Origin: Rhodocyclaceae bacterium | GTDB taxonomy: Bacteria; Pseudomonadota; Gammaproteobacteria; Burkholderiales; Rhodocyclaceae | DNA length: 34,155 nucleotides | Direction of reading: 5' to 3' | NCBI GenBank assembly: GCA_030652245.1 | Contig: JAUSBB010000019.1 | Span: forward strand, 1-34,155 | Shown here: in pieces, positions 1 to 6,864 of the stretch | Layout: every line of letters starts with the position of its first letter | Position numbering within the stretch: the stretch's first letter is position 1 | Notes under the pieces: model-generated | What the model was told of the DNA's origin: nothing | What the model saw: only the letters and a program-made list of their open reading frames with translations | The model's database searches: none | Program-made: the position numbers and the translations under genes

Positions 1-405
1 CGTTCCTGCCGCCATGAAAGAGGTGGCGCCATACTCAGTACCCATGCCGCCTTGCGAGTACATGCCGACACCGTAAGTCAGCTTCCCTTCTTTACGCACA
101 TAGCCAATGGCTGGCATGTAGTAGGCATCACCTCCAGAACCTATTGAACCCGCCATTGGGTGCGTGACCCCAACGTCCGGGCCAAGAAAGCCCAACGCAA
201 CACCGATGCCACTACCTTGCGCCATAAGGCCTAGAGTCGCCGGATTACCCATCATGGCACCTGGACCGTTGTCGTAGGCCATCGAAGCGCCGCCCATGCC
301 GGTGGCGATTGGGCCGTAGCCTTCCATGTTCATGCCATTGGTGGCGAAGGCCGAAGTGGATAGTCCGGCGATGGCGAGCAGTGCGGCGATTTTATTGAGT
401 TTCAT
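1..405 (-). CDS. FadL/OmpP1-type outer-membrane transport protein, N-terminal part (runs off window)
   Basis: The reading frame opens at an ATG at 405 behind an AGGGGG ribosome binding site and stays open for 135 codons to the window edge, so the C-terminus is missing. It starts with a clear signal peptide (MKLNKIAALLAIAGLSTSAFA). The mature protein begins TNGMNMEGYGPIATGMGGAS and continues with NPATLGLM. This Gly/Met-rich start with an NPA motif is characteristic of the FadL/TodX (Toluene_X) family, 14-stranded outer-membrane barrels that take up hydrophobic compounds. The substrate cannot be told from this fragment. It lies downstream of dsrE2 on the same strand, 159 bp away, and probably has its own promoter. 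The family call is fairly sure; any link to sulfur metabolism is only positional. The gene is absent from the ORF track because it is partial. Confidence 0.8.
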   Translation of the reverse strand, partial: MKLNKIAALLAIAGLSTSAFATNGMNMEGYGPIATGMGGASMAYDNGPGAMMGNPATLGLMAQGSGIGVALGFLGPDVGVTHPMAGSIGSGGDAYYMPAIGYVRKEGKLTYGVGMYSQGGMGTEYGATSFMAAGT

Positions 406-493
406 GTTTCCCCCTTTTGGGTTTAATTCAAGCAGTTAGCGATATTTGCTGACAAACGACAACAAGTCGACAACACTCTAGACTTTCCTGCGG

Positions 494-551
494 TGGGTGA
501 CAACGGTTTGCCTGTTTTCACCCATCATCTCAAACCCTCCGCGTTGCGGAG
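494..551 (-). terminator. Two hairpins between dsrE2 and the FadL-like gene
   Basis: Two inverted repeats lie downstream of the dsrE2 stop. One is CTCCGC/GCGGAG with a 3-4 nt loop at about 537-551. The other is TGGGTGA/TCACCCA (494-500 and 518-524), a perfect 7-bp stem with a 17-nt loop. Neither is followed by a clean T-run on the minus strand, so this could be a weak terminator or leader structure. The rest of the 159-bp gap shows nothing I recognise. Confidence 0.3.
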
Positions 552-564
552 ATACGACAACTTC

Positions 565-1170
565 TCAAATAAACAGCGTCACATCGGCCACCTGGGCGAC
601 CGGCAGGAAGGAGGCGGCGCCGACGTATTCCATGCCTTCGACGAAGTCGTTGTGGTCGAAGCCAAACAGTTCGACGGTCATCTGGCAGACGGAGAACTTG
701 ACGCCGGCTTCTTGCGAGAGTTCGCGCAGTTCGGTGAGGCTGGCGACGCCGTTGTTCTTGATGGTTTGTTGCATCAAGGCGGTGGCCAGACTCTCGAAGC
801 CGGGGACGTTACCCTGCACGATGTTGGGAATGTTCCAGTTCATGCTCTTGAACCAGTCGGGGCCGAAGGGCATTTTCATCGGCATGCCGGGGTTGCCGAG
901 CGGGCTGACCTTGAGGTCGGAAAGGTCCTTCTTGACCAGTTGCAGGCCATAGAAGGTGAAGAAGATGGTGACATCCCAGCCCAACGCGGCGGCGGTGGAG
1001 GCGAGAATGAAGGGGGGGTAACCCCAGTCGAGCGTGCCCTTGGTGGCGATGATGGCCAGCGAGGGCGTCTTCGCTTCCTCGCGCGCTTGCAGCAGGGCTT
1101 CGAGCTTTTGCGGCAGCAGTGCTTCGAGGCGCTGGTTGATCAGTTCGTCGATGTTGGTGGTGTCGGTCAT
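565..1170 (-). CDS. dsrE2: DsrE2-like protein (DsrE/DsrF/DrsH-like family)
   Basis: The 201-residue protein starts at an ATG with a perfect AGGAG 6 bases upstream. Residues 1-32 look like a charged amphipathic helix (INQRLEALLPQKLEALL). The core has the DsrE-like fold signature SLAIIATKGTLDWGYPPFIL near residues 37-56, then the hydrophobic stretch DVTIFFTFYGLQLV. The conserved C-terminal block KFSVCQMTVELFGF carries the only cysteine, about residue 162. In sulfur oxidisers, DsrE2 proteins occur with TusA and rhodanese and are thought to pass sulfane sulfur between carrier proteins; some members are membrane-associated. Here it lies just downstream of tusA on the same strand but behind a strong terminator, so the two may be expressed at different levels. 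No rhodanese gene is next to it. Family assignment is firm; the exact sulfur-transfer role is inference. Confidence 0.85.
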   Translation of the reverse strand: MTDTTNIDELINQRLEALLPQKLEALLQAREEAKTPSLAIIATKGTLDWGYPPFILASTAAALGWDVTIFFTFYGLQLVKKDLSDLKVSPLGNPGMPMKMPFGPDWFKSMNWNIPNIVQGNVPGFESLATALMQQTIKNNGVASLTELRELSQEAGVKFSVCQMTVELFGFDHNDFVEGMEYVGAASFLPVAQVADVTLFI

Positions 1171-1248
1171 GGTTTTCTCCTGAATCGCTCGGGGGGTCGC
1201 GGAATTTCAGAAAAGTCTAAAAGACTGAAATACTTATATGCCAGACGC

Positions 1249-1278
1249 AAAAAAGGCGCCGATCAACGGCGCCTTTTC
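1249..1278 (-). terminator. Rho-independent terminator after tusA
   Basis: On the minus strand the sequence reads AAAAGGCGCCG, a 5-nt loop, then CGGCGCC followed by a run of T. The stem is GC-rich and perfect, the T-tract is good, and it begins about 7 bases after the tusA stop. It should end most tusA transcripts before dsrE2. Confidence 0.9.
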
Positions 1279-1284
1279 GCGGGC

Positions 1285-1512
1285 TTACTTGCGCTTGATG
1301 TAGAACTCGAATTCCTTGTTGTTCTCTGCGCTGGAGAGCAGCTCGTTACCGGTTTGCTTGGCGAAGGCGACAAAGTCCTTCACGGAGCCAGGGTCGGTGG
1401 CGAGGATACGCAGCACCTGACCGCTGGTCAGTTCGCCCAATGCCTTCTTGGCGCGTAGGATCGGCAGCGGGCAGTTCAGACCACGGGCATCCAGCTCTTT
1501 GTCAAAATTCAT
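1285..1512 (-). CDS. tusA: TusA-family sulfur carrier protein
   Basis: The 75-residue protein starts at an ATG behind GGAGG. It has the full TusA signature LDARGLNCPLPILRAKKAL, in which the Cys of the CPxP motif (about residue 14) carries the persulfide. It ends in the usual short beta-alpha tail. TusA proteins accept sulfane sulfur from rhodaneses or cysteine desulfurases. In sulfur oxidisers they pass it to DsrEFH/DsrC or the sHdr system; in other bacteria they serve tRNA thiolation. The nearby dsrE2 and the dsrC 22 kb away favour the sulfur-oxidation role, but a housekeeping tRNA role is not excluded. It has its own sigma70-like promoter and its own terminator, so it is probably a monocistronic gene with high output. 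Confidence 0.93.
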   Translation of the reverse strand: MNFDKELDARGLNCPLPILRAKKALGELTSGQVLRILATDPGSVKDFVAFAKQTGNELLSSAENNKEFEFYIKRK

Positions 1513-1572
1513 TGTGATTCCTCCGGTAATTAATGGGTGGTTGAAAGGGTGGATTGACGCTTCGGGTGCAGA

Positions 1573-1601
1573 ATCATATGCCTCTTTTACTGCTGCGGCA
1601 A
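1573..1601 (-). promoter_or_regulatory. Sigma70-like promoter for tusA
   Basis: On the minus strand TTGCCG (1596-1601) and TATGAT (1573-1578) are separated by exactly 17 bp, about 60 bp upstream of the tusA start. Both boxes match consensus at 4 and 5 of 6 positions. A TATAAT at 1613-1618 on the plus strand may serve the divergent gene starting at 1726, but its -35 match is poor. Confidence 0.55.
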
Positions 1602-1725
1602 TCGTGAAAACTTATAATGCGGGAGAGCTACCGCAATCTTACGATATTCTTGTGCCCCGGCGCTTTTTATCATGCGGAATTTTGTCCCGCCCAATATCTT
1701 CAGGAACATCTTCAGGAAACCCGTC

Positions 1726-2151
1726 ATGTCCAATTCAATACCCGACTTCACCCTCAGCGAACGTCGTCTCGTCAGCCAGACCTTGCAGGAACGCTATGGC
1801 AAGCCGGTGCCGGTGGAAAACGCCGAGGCCGAGTTGTTGCTCGACCCGCTGGACAGCGCGACCACGACCTGCCCCAGTTTGACCTGGGTCGAGCACGACG
1901 TGAATTTCGTCATTTTCAAGACTGGCGACAAAAACCATAGCCGTTTCCGCTGCCAGTTTTATTACATCGAAGCGGAGCAGTTCGGCACCGGCAAGGAGGA
2001 ATACGACACGCTCGGTGATTGCGTGATTACCTTGTTGCAGGTGCAATCCGACCATGAACGCGAGCATGCGCGCGTACGCTCGGGCATGAACGCGGTCGAT
2101 TTCAGCAAGGCCAACGATGGCGAGGATTATTTCGCGCCCATCATCGTATGA
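1726..2151 (+). CDS. Unrecognised protein, 141 residues
   Basis: I chose the ATG at 1726 (MSNSIPDF) rather than the longer start at 1672 because AGGAAA lies 7 bases before it and the extra residues look like leader sequence. The protein is acidic and soluble, with no signal peptide or membrane segment. It has three separated Cys (in TTTCPSL, FRCQF and GDCVIT) and a mixed alpha/beta composition with aromatic-rich strands such as RFRCQFYYIEAEQF. I do not recognise a family. The gene overlaps the following metallophosphoesterase by an ATGA junction, so the two are very likely co-transcribed and translationally coupled. It is divergent from tusA across a 213-bp gap. Codon use is like that of its neighbours, which supports a real gene. 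Confidence 0.75.
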   Translation: MSNSIPDFTLSERRLVSQTLQERYGKPVPVENAEAELLLDPLDSATTTCPSLTWVEHDVNFVIFKTGDKNHSRFRCQFYYIEAEQFGTGKEEYDTLGDCVITLLQVQSDHEREHARVRSGMNAVDFSKANDGEDYFAPIIV

Positions 2152-2663
2152 AGATCTGCATCGTTTCGGACAGCCACGATCGCGGCCCGCTCCTGGCAAC
2201 CGCCATCGAGATTGCCAAGGCCGAGGGCGCGGCGGCGGTGATCCACTGCGGCGACCTGATCGGCACCAACACCCTCAAGGCGTCGCTGAAACTCGGCCTG
2301 CCGATTCACGCCGTGCATGGCAACAACCTCGGCGACCCGGTGACCATCGCCCGGCTAGCCTGCCACTCGGAAGGTCTGCTGCACTACCACGGTAACGATG
2401 CCAGCATCGAACTGGGCGGCCGGCGCGTCTTTGTCACCCATTATCCGCACATCGGTCGCGCCTTCGCCTGCACCGGCGATTACGATCTGGTCTGCTGCGG
2501 CCATAGCCATGTGCCGGCGCTGCAGGAGGAACCGAATGTCAAGGGCGGCCGCACCTGGCTCGTCAACCCTGGCACCGTCGCCGGGCTCGGCGCACCGGAA
2601 GCGACGTGGATCATGGGCGACCTGGCCGCCCTGCACTTCGAGATTCGTACTCTGCCGCGCTAA
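2148..2663 (+). CDS. YfcE/MJ0936-type metallophosphoesterase
   Basis: The 171-residue protein has all calcineurin-like phosphoesterase motifs of the small YfcE class in order: SDSHD (D-x-H, residues 8-12), HCGDLIG (GD, about 34-40), GNN (about 59-61), THYPH and GHSHVP (GHxH). These residues bind two divalent metals. Members hydrolyse phosphodiesters, but the physiological substrate is usually unknown and cannot be read here. It ends with VNPGTVAGLG, the usual family C-terminal motif, so it is full length. It overlaps the upstream unknown gene (ATGA), suggesting a two-gene operon. Its TAA stop is the first part of a dispersed repeat copy, and the convergent cheA ends 28 bp away. Confidence 0.9.
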   Translation: MKICIVSDSHDRGPLLATAIEIAKAEGAAAVIHCGDLIGTNTLKASLKLGLPIHAVHGNNLGDPVTIARLACHSEGLLHYHGNDASIELGGRRVFVTHYPHIGRAFACTGDYDLVCCGHSHVPALQEEPNVKGGRTWLVNPGTVAGLGAPEATWIMGDLAALHFEIRTLPR

Positions 2664-2686
2664 AAGTCGGCGCTGGCGGGACGGCG
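2662..2686 (+). repeat. Dispersed 24-bp repeat, copy 1 (between convergent genes)
   Basis: A perfect copy of the consensus (AAAGTCGGCGCTGG then CGGGACGGCG) fills nearly all of the 28-bp gap between the metallophosphoesterase and cheA. Its first bases are the last bases of the TAA stop codon. See the findings for the family. Confidence 0.85.
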
Positions 2687-2691
2687 CGGCG

Positions 2692-4596
2692 TCAGGCAAC
2701 AGCCCGCGTTTCCGGGATCAGGGCGGAGCGCGGCACGCCGCGGTTTTCGCCCATGTCGGCGAGCAGTTCTTTCATGTCGAGGATCAGCACGATCTGGCCG
2801 TTGGACAGGGTGGTGACGCCGGCCACGCCTTTCGGGCGGAAGTCTTCGAGCGACTTGATGACGGCGTCTTCGCGGCCCATGAAGCCGTCGATGGCGAGGA
2901 TGAAGGCGTGATCGGCGGTTTGCATCAGCACGCCGTATTCGGGCACCTGAACCGGCGTCCAGCCGAGCAGGTTGCAGATCGGGTAGATCGGCATGACTTC
3001 GCCGCGCACCACCATCGTCGCTCGGCCGCCGACTTCCTGCACCTGTTCGATCTGGATGGGCAGAATCTCGCGCACCATCGACAACGGCACGGCAAAGGGT
3101 TGCTCGCCCAGTTGCACCAGCAGCACCGGCAGGATCGCCAGGGTCAGCGGCAGCGAGATGACGAATGAGGTGCCCTTGCCGGGCAGCGACTTGATCTCGA
3201 TGCTGCCATTGAGCTTCTGGATGTTGGTTCTGACCACGTCCATGCCGACGCCCCGGCCGGATACGTCGGAAGCGACTTCCATGGTCGAAAAGCCGGGCAA
3301 AAACACCAGGTTGAAACTCTGGCGCTCGTCCATGCTGTTCGCTTCTTCATCGGTGATGATGCCCTTTTCGAGCGCCTTGGCGCGCAGCCGCTCGGCGTTC
3401 ATGCCCTTGCCATCGTCGGCGACGATCAGCACGATGTGATCGCCCTCCTGACGCGCTTCGAGCCGCACCTGCGACTTCTCCGGCTTGCCGGCGGCAAGCC
3501 GCTCTTGCGGGCCTTCGACGCCGTGATCCACGGCGTTGCGGATCAGGTGAATGATCGGGTCGGACAAATCCTCGATCATGGTCTTGTCAATTTCGGTTTC
3601 TTCGCCGACCAGGAGCAGTTCGACATCCTTGCCGAGGTTGCGGGCTAGGTCGCGGGCAATGCGCGGATATTTCTGGAACAGCCGGCCGATCGGCTGCATG
3701 CGGGTTTTCATCACGGCGTTTTGCAGGTCGGAGACCAGCAAATCAAGCTGGCTCACGGCCTGGTCGAGCGCATGCAGGGTGTCGGTGTCGGAGCGGCCGT
3801 TGAGAATGTCGCTGCGCAGTGCGTTGAGGCGGTTTTTGGTGAGGCCGATTTCGCCCGATAGGTTGAGCACCTGGTCAAGGCGCGAGGTGTCGACGCGAAT
3901 CGAGTTGTCGCGGGCTTTTTCGTTGTCGCGGCGGCCGACCGGTGCGGAAATTGCGCCCGGCTTGTCGGTGGCGCGGCGGCCGACGGCATGCTGGATGATG
4001 ACTTCGGGTGTCTGATCGGCGACCTGGGTGTGCATCCCCGGTTCTGTCGCAAACGTCGGTGCTGCCGAAACGGCGGCGGCGCCGGCAACAGCGCCATGCA
4101 GCTGCTCCCAGTCGAGGCCGGTCGTCAGTGCGGCGGCGGCCGGCGCGGCAACTGGCGCGGCGACCGATGAGGCAACTGCGGCGGGCACTGCTGCCGCAAC
4201 CGGTTCGCCGGCCAGCGCGGCCTTGAGGTTGGCGATCAGACGGGCATCGGCCGGCGGCGGCAGCACGCCGCTGTCCAGATGGCCGAACATGTCGCGTACC
4301 GTGCCGGTGGCGGCCATGATGCTGTCCATGATCTCCTTGGTCAGCAGCAGTTCGCCGGTGCGCAGCTTGTCGAAAAGGTTTTCCGTCAGGTGGCAGAGCG
4401 TCACCAGCTCGGCGGCGTTGAGAAAACCAGCGCCACCCTTGATGGTGTGGAAACCCCGGAATATGTCATTCAGCAGGCGTGCATCCTGCGGATTTTTTTC
4501 GAGGTCGACTAGTTTGTTGTCGACATCCGACAGCAAATCGGTGGCTTCTGTCAGGAAGTCCAGCAGCAGGTCTTCCATTCCGGCAAAATCACTCAT
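2692..4596 (-). CDS. cheA: Chemotaxis histidine kinase CheA
   Basis: The 634-residue kinase starts at an ATG behind GGGAG. Domains in order: the Hpt domain (about 1-105) with the phosphorylated His50 in FHTIKGGAGFL; an Ala/Pro-rich linker (about 130-220); the dimerisation domain (IRVDTSRLDQVLNLSGE, about 233-300); the ATPase with N-box HLIRNAVDHGVE (350-361), DDGKGM and GRGVGMDVV; and a CheW-like domain (about 485-620) that docks to receptors. A recognisable CheY/CheB-binding P2 domain is absent; only low-complexity linker lies between Hpt and dimerisation domain. CheA phosphorylates CheY to reverse the motor. It is the last gene of the motility cluster, 30 bp after cheZ. The linker segment AVSAAPTF may be a decayed copy of the dispersed repeat (4051-4075). 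Confidence 0.96.
   Translation of the reverse strand: MSDFAGMEDLLLDFLTEATDLLSDVDNKLVDLEKNPQDARLLNDIFRGFHTIKGGAGFLNAAELVTLCHLTENLFDKLRTGELLLTKEIMDSIMAATGTVRDMFGHLDSGVLPPPADARLIANLKAALAGEPVAAAVPAAVASSVAAPVAAPAAAALTTGLDWEQLHGAVAGAAAVSAAPTFATEPGMHTQVADQTPEVIIQHAVGRRATDKPGAISAPVGRRDNEKARDNSIRVDTSRLDQVLNLSGEIGLTKNRLNALRSDILNGRSDTDTLHALDQAVSQLDLLVSDLQNAVMKTRMQPIGRLFQKYPRIARDLARNLGKDVELLLVGEETEIDKTMIEDLSDPIIHLIRNAVDHGVEGPQERLAAGKPEKSQVRLEARQEGDHIVLIVADDGKGMNAERLRAKALEKGIITDEEANSMDERQSFNLVFLPGFSTMEVASDVSGRGVGMDVVRTNIQKLNGSIEIKSLPGKGTSFVISLPLTLAILPVLLVQLGEQPFAVPLSMVREILPIQIEQVQEVGGRATMVVRGEVMPIYPICNLLGWTPVQVPEYGVLMQTADHAFILAIDGFMGREDAVIKSLEDFRPKGVAGVTTLSNGQIVLILDMKELLADMGENRGVPRSALIPETRAVA
4051..4075 (+). 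repeat. Possible decayed copy of the dispersed repeat inside the cheA linker
   Basis: The bases AAACGTCGGTGCTG followed by CCGAAACGGCG match the repeat consensus at about 20 of 25 positions. In the cheA frame it reads VSAAPTF, the same frame as the AVPPAPTF and AVLPAPTF copies in the TonB-like and cbbO genes, and it sits in a disordered linker. Chance similarity in GC-rich coding DNA cannot be excluded. Confidence 0.35.
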
Positions 4597-4626
4597 AACA
4601 ATCTCCCTTCGGCGTTCGACACCGAA

Positions 4627-5454
4627 TCAGAATCCTAAACTTTCCAGCAAATCATCGACCTGCGCCTGGCTGGTGACCACGTCGGTACGCCCGGCGGCAC
4701 TGATCACCGGGCCATTCATCAGGTTAACAGGGGCCTCGGCCTTCTTCTCTTCCGGCATCACCTCGATCAGCACCTGCAACAACTGCGTTTCGACGCCTTG
4801 CACCAGTTCAACGACCTTCTTGATCACTTGCCCGGTGAGATCCTGAAAGTCCTGCGCCATCATGATTTCTCTGAGCTGGGCGTTGGTGATGTCGATTTTG
4901 CTCGGCGCAACGGCAAAGAAGGTCCGCGTATCGGCGGCCAGCGCCTTGAATTCGTCGACCGACAACTGATTGGCGAACATCTTGTCCCAGCGCGCGCCCA
5001 TCTGCCGGGCATGGTGTTCGAGTTCATTTTGCACCGGCAAGGCAATGTCGGTGGCATTGAGGACGCGGCTCGCCGCCTGTTCGGTCATCTGGGCGATATA
5101 GGCGAGGCGCTCGCGCGCGTCGGGAATCTTGCGCGCCGTCTCTTCCAGTCCCTTGTCATAGCCGAGCTCGCGCATGCTGTCATGCAGCTTGCGCACCATC
5201 TGGCCAAGTCGATTGTAAGTGGCTTCCTGCGTTGGGGCGCCCGTCGCGGCCAGCGCGGGCGCGGCGGCGGCGCCAGCGGACACCTGCTCCGCCACGCTAT
5301 CGAACAATGACTGCAAATCGTCCGAGTCGCCGCCGGGATTGGGCTCGGCCGCGGGCGCCGGCGGCACCGGGGCGGGGCCGCCGGCGATGGTGTCGAACAG
5401 CGCTTGCAGGTCCTGCGAATCGCCGGATTCGTCGAATTTGATCGGTTTAGCCAT
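4627..5454 (-). CDS. cheZ: CheY-P phosphatase CheZ
   Basis: I prefer the ATG at 5454 (MAKPIKFD) over the GTG at 5460 in the ORF track; the GTG directly abuts the cheY stop. The protein has about 275 residues. The long helical-hairpin core carries the catalytic segment MAQDFQDLTGQVIKK, in which the Gln after DLTG attacks phospho-CheY, and the C-terminal VDDLLESLGF is the CheY-binding helix. The N-terminal 80 residues hold two near-copies of an acidic motif (DSQDLQALFDTIAG and DSDDLQSLFDSVAE) separated by a Pro/Ala linker, resembling the C-terminal tail. CheZ switches off the CheY-P signal. The gene is packed tightly between cheY and cheA. Confidence 0.93.
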   Translation of the reverse strand: MAKPIKFDESGDSQDLQALFDTIAGGPAPVPPAPAAEPNPGGDSDDLQSLFDSVAEQVSAGAAAAPALAATGAPTQEATYNRLGQMVRKLHDSMRELGYDKGLEETARKIPDARERLAYIAQMTEQAASRVLNATDIALPVQNELEHHARQMGARWDKMFANQLSVDEFKALAADTRTFFAVAPSKIDITNAQLREIMMAQDFQDLTGQVIKKVVELVQGVETQLLQVLIEVMPEEKKAEAPVNLMNGPVISAAGRTDVVTSQAQVDDLLESLGF

Positions 5455-5460
5455 GTCCAC

Positions 5461-5856
5461 CTACCAACCCAGTTTCTCGAAAATCTTCGTCAGTTTCTCG
5501 TTGAGGGTCGCCGCCGTGAAGGGTTTGACGATGTAGCCGGTGGCGCCGGCCTGCGCGGCGGCGATGATGTTTTCTTTCTTCGCCTCGGCGGTGATCATCA
5601 GCACGGGCAGCGTCTTGTAGGTGGCATGGCCACGAATCGTCTGCAGCAGTGTCAGCCCGTCCATGTTGGGCATGTTCCAGTCGGTGATGATGAAATCGAA
5701 AGGGGTGCTCTGGATCTTTTGCCAGGCCACCGCGCCATCTTCGGCTTCGTCGACGTTGGTGAAACCCAGTTCCTTGAGCAAATTGCGCACAATGCGCCGC
5801 ATCGTGGAAAAATCATCCACGACAAGGAATCTGATTTTGCTGGGATCTGCTGGCAT
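5461..5856 (-). CDS. cheY: Chemotaxis response regulator CheY
   Basis: This is a stand-alone receiver domain of 131 residues. All functional residues are visible: the acidic pair in [12 protein letters not shown], the phospho-acceptor Asp59 in [12 protein letters not shown], the Thr in MITAEA, and the Lys in GYIVKPF. The sequence DWNMPNMDG and the ending KIFEKLGW are typical of flagellar-motor CheY. Phosphorylated CheY binds FliM and changes the direction of rotation; CheA adds the phosphate and CheZ removes it. The gene lies 33 bp after cheV and abuts cheZ, giving the classical cheY-cheZ-cheA order. Confidence 0.96.
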   Translation of the reverse strand: MPADPSKIRFLVVDDFSTMRRIVRNLLKELGFTNVDEAEDGAVAWQKIQSTPFDFIITDWNMPNMDGLTLLQTIRGHATYKTLPVLMITAEAKKENIIAAAQAGATGYIVKPFTAATLNEKLTKIFEKLGW

Positions 5857-5889
5857 GCAACGTTCTCCGGGAGGCTGTTAAATGGGCGA

Positions 5890-6864
5890 TCAGTCGCGTT
5901 GCGACCTGAGCAGTAGCGGCCGCAGGGCGTCGGACAGCGCCTCGGCATCGAATTTGGCGACATAGGCATCGACGCCGACGCTTTTGCCCATCGCGCGGTT
6001 GGCTTCTGAAGACAACGAGGAGTGCATGACCACCGGGATGCCGTCGAAGCGTTTGTCGGACTTGATGTGCTTGGTCAGCACGTAGCCATCCATCTCGGGC
6101 ATTTCGGCGTCAACGAGGATGATATTCACTTCGTCGCGCAGGTTGCTGCCGGTTTGCTGCGCGTGCGCCGCCATGCCGGACAGGCGCGTCCAGGCTTCCA
6201 TGCCATTCAGCGCATGCTTGTGGCGGACACCCATCTTGTCGAGCACTTCGACGATTTTCTTGCGCGCCACGGCGGAATCGTCGACAAAAAATATCTCGTA
6301 GTCCGCGTCGCCGCCTACCTTGTCGATCTGGCCGACCAGCGCTTCACCGAAGGTGTTGGCCATGATCTGCTCGACATCGACGATCGACACCAGCTTGCCG
6401 TTATCCAGTTCGGTGATGGCGGTGATGTAGGCGTGAGTGCCGCCGGTAACGGCTTCAGGCGCGCGCACCCGATCCCAATCGACGCGAATGATGCGATCGA
6501 CATCGTGCACCAGAAAGCCGAGCGTGCGCTTGCTGTACTCGGTCACCATCATCGAGCCGCCGCGGCCGGGCGGCGCGTCGGCCAGTTGCATGACCTGCGC
6601 CAGCGAGACCACGGGAATCACGTTGCCGCGCAGGCTGATCAGCCCTTCGACGCCATTCGGCATGTGGGGCGATTTGGTGATGCTCGGGGTCTTGCTGACT
6701 TCGCGCACCTTGAAAACGTTGATGCCGAAGGTCTCGTTGGTGCCCAGCGAAAACAGCAGAATCTCCATGCGGTTCGACCCCGCCAGCTTGGTGCGGGCAT
6801 CGACGCTGTCGATCATGGAAGCATGGCTCTGGCCAGTCGTCAGCGCGGTAAATTCACCCATCAT
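5890..6864 (-). CDS. cheV: CheV-type coupling protein (CheW domain plus receiver), copy A
   Basis: The 324-residue protein joins a CheW domain (about 25-165, FGINVFKVREVSKTPSITKSP and LISLRGNVIPVVSL) to a receiver domain (about 190-315). The receiver has its acidic pair in FFVDDSAVARKK, phospho-Asp in ILVDAEMPEMDG, Ser in VVMHSSLSS and Lys in YVAKFD. CheV links receptors to CheA like CheW but can be tuned by phosphorylation, which is thought to aid adaptation. The start at 6862-6864 overlaps the stop of the upstream cheV paralogue (ATGA) and has GAGGAG in front. The two CheV proteins are clearly homologous but well diverged, so this is an old duplication and not a recent one. Confidence 0.93.
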   Translation of the reverse strand: MMGEFTALTTGQSHASMIDSVDARTKLAGSNRMEILLFSLGTNETFGINVFKVREVSKTPSITKSPHMPNGVEGLISLRGNVIPVVSLAQVMQLADAPPGRGGSMMVTEYSKRTLGFLVHDVDRIIRVDWDRVRAPEAVTGGTHAYITAITELDNGKLVSIVDVEQIMANTFGEALVGQIDKVGGDADYEIFFVDDSAVARKKIVEVLDKMGVRHKHALNGMEAWTRLSGMAAHAQQTGSNLRDEVNIILVDAEMPEMDGYVLTKHIKSDKRFDGIPVVMHSSLSSEANRAMGKSVGVDAYVAKFDAEALSDALRPLLLRSQRD

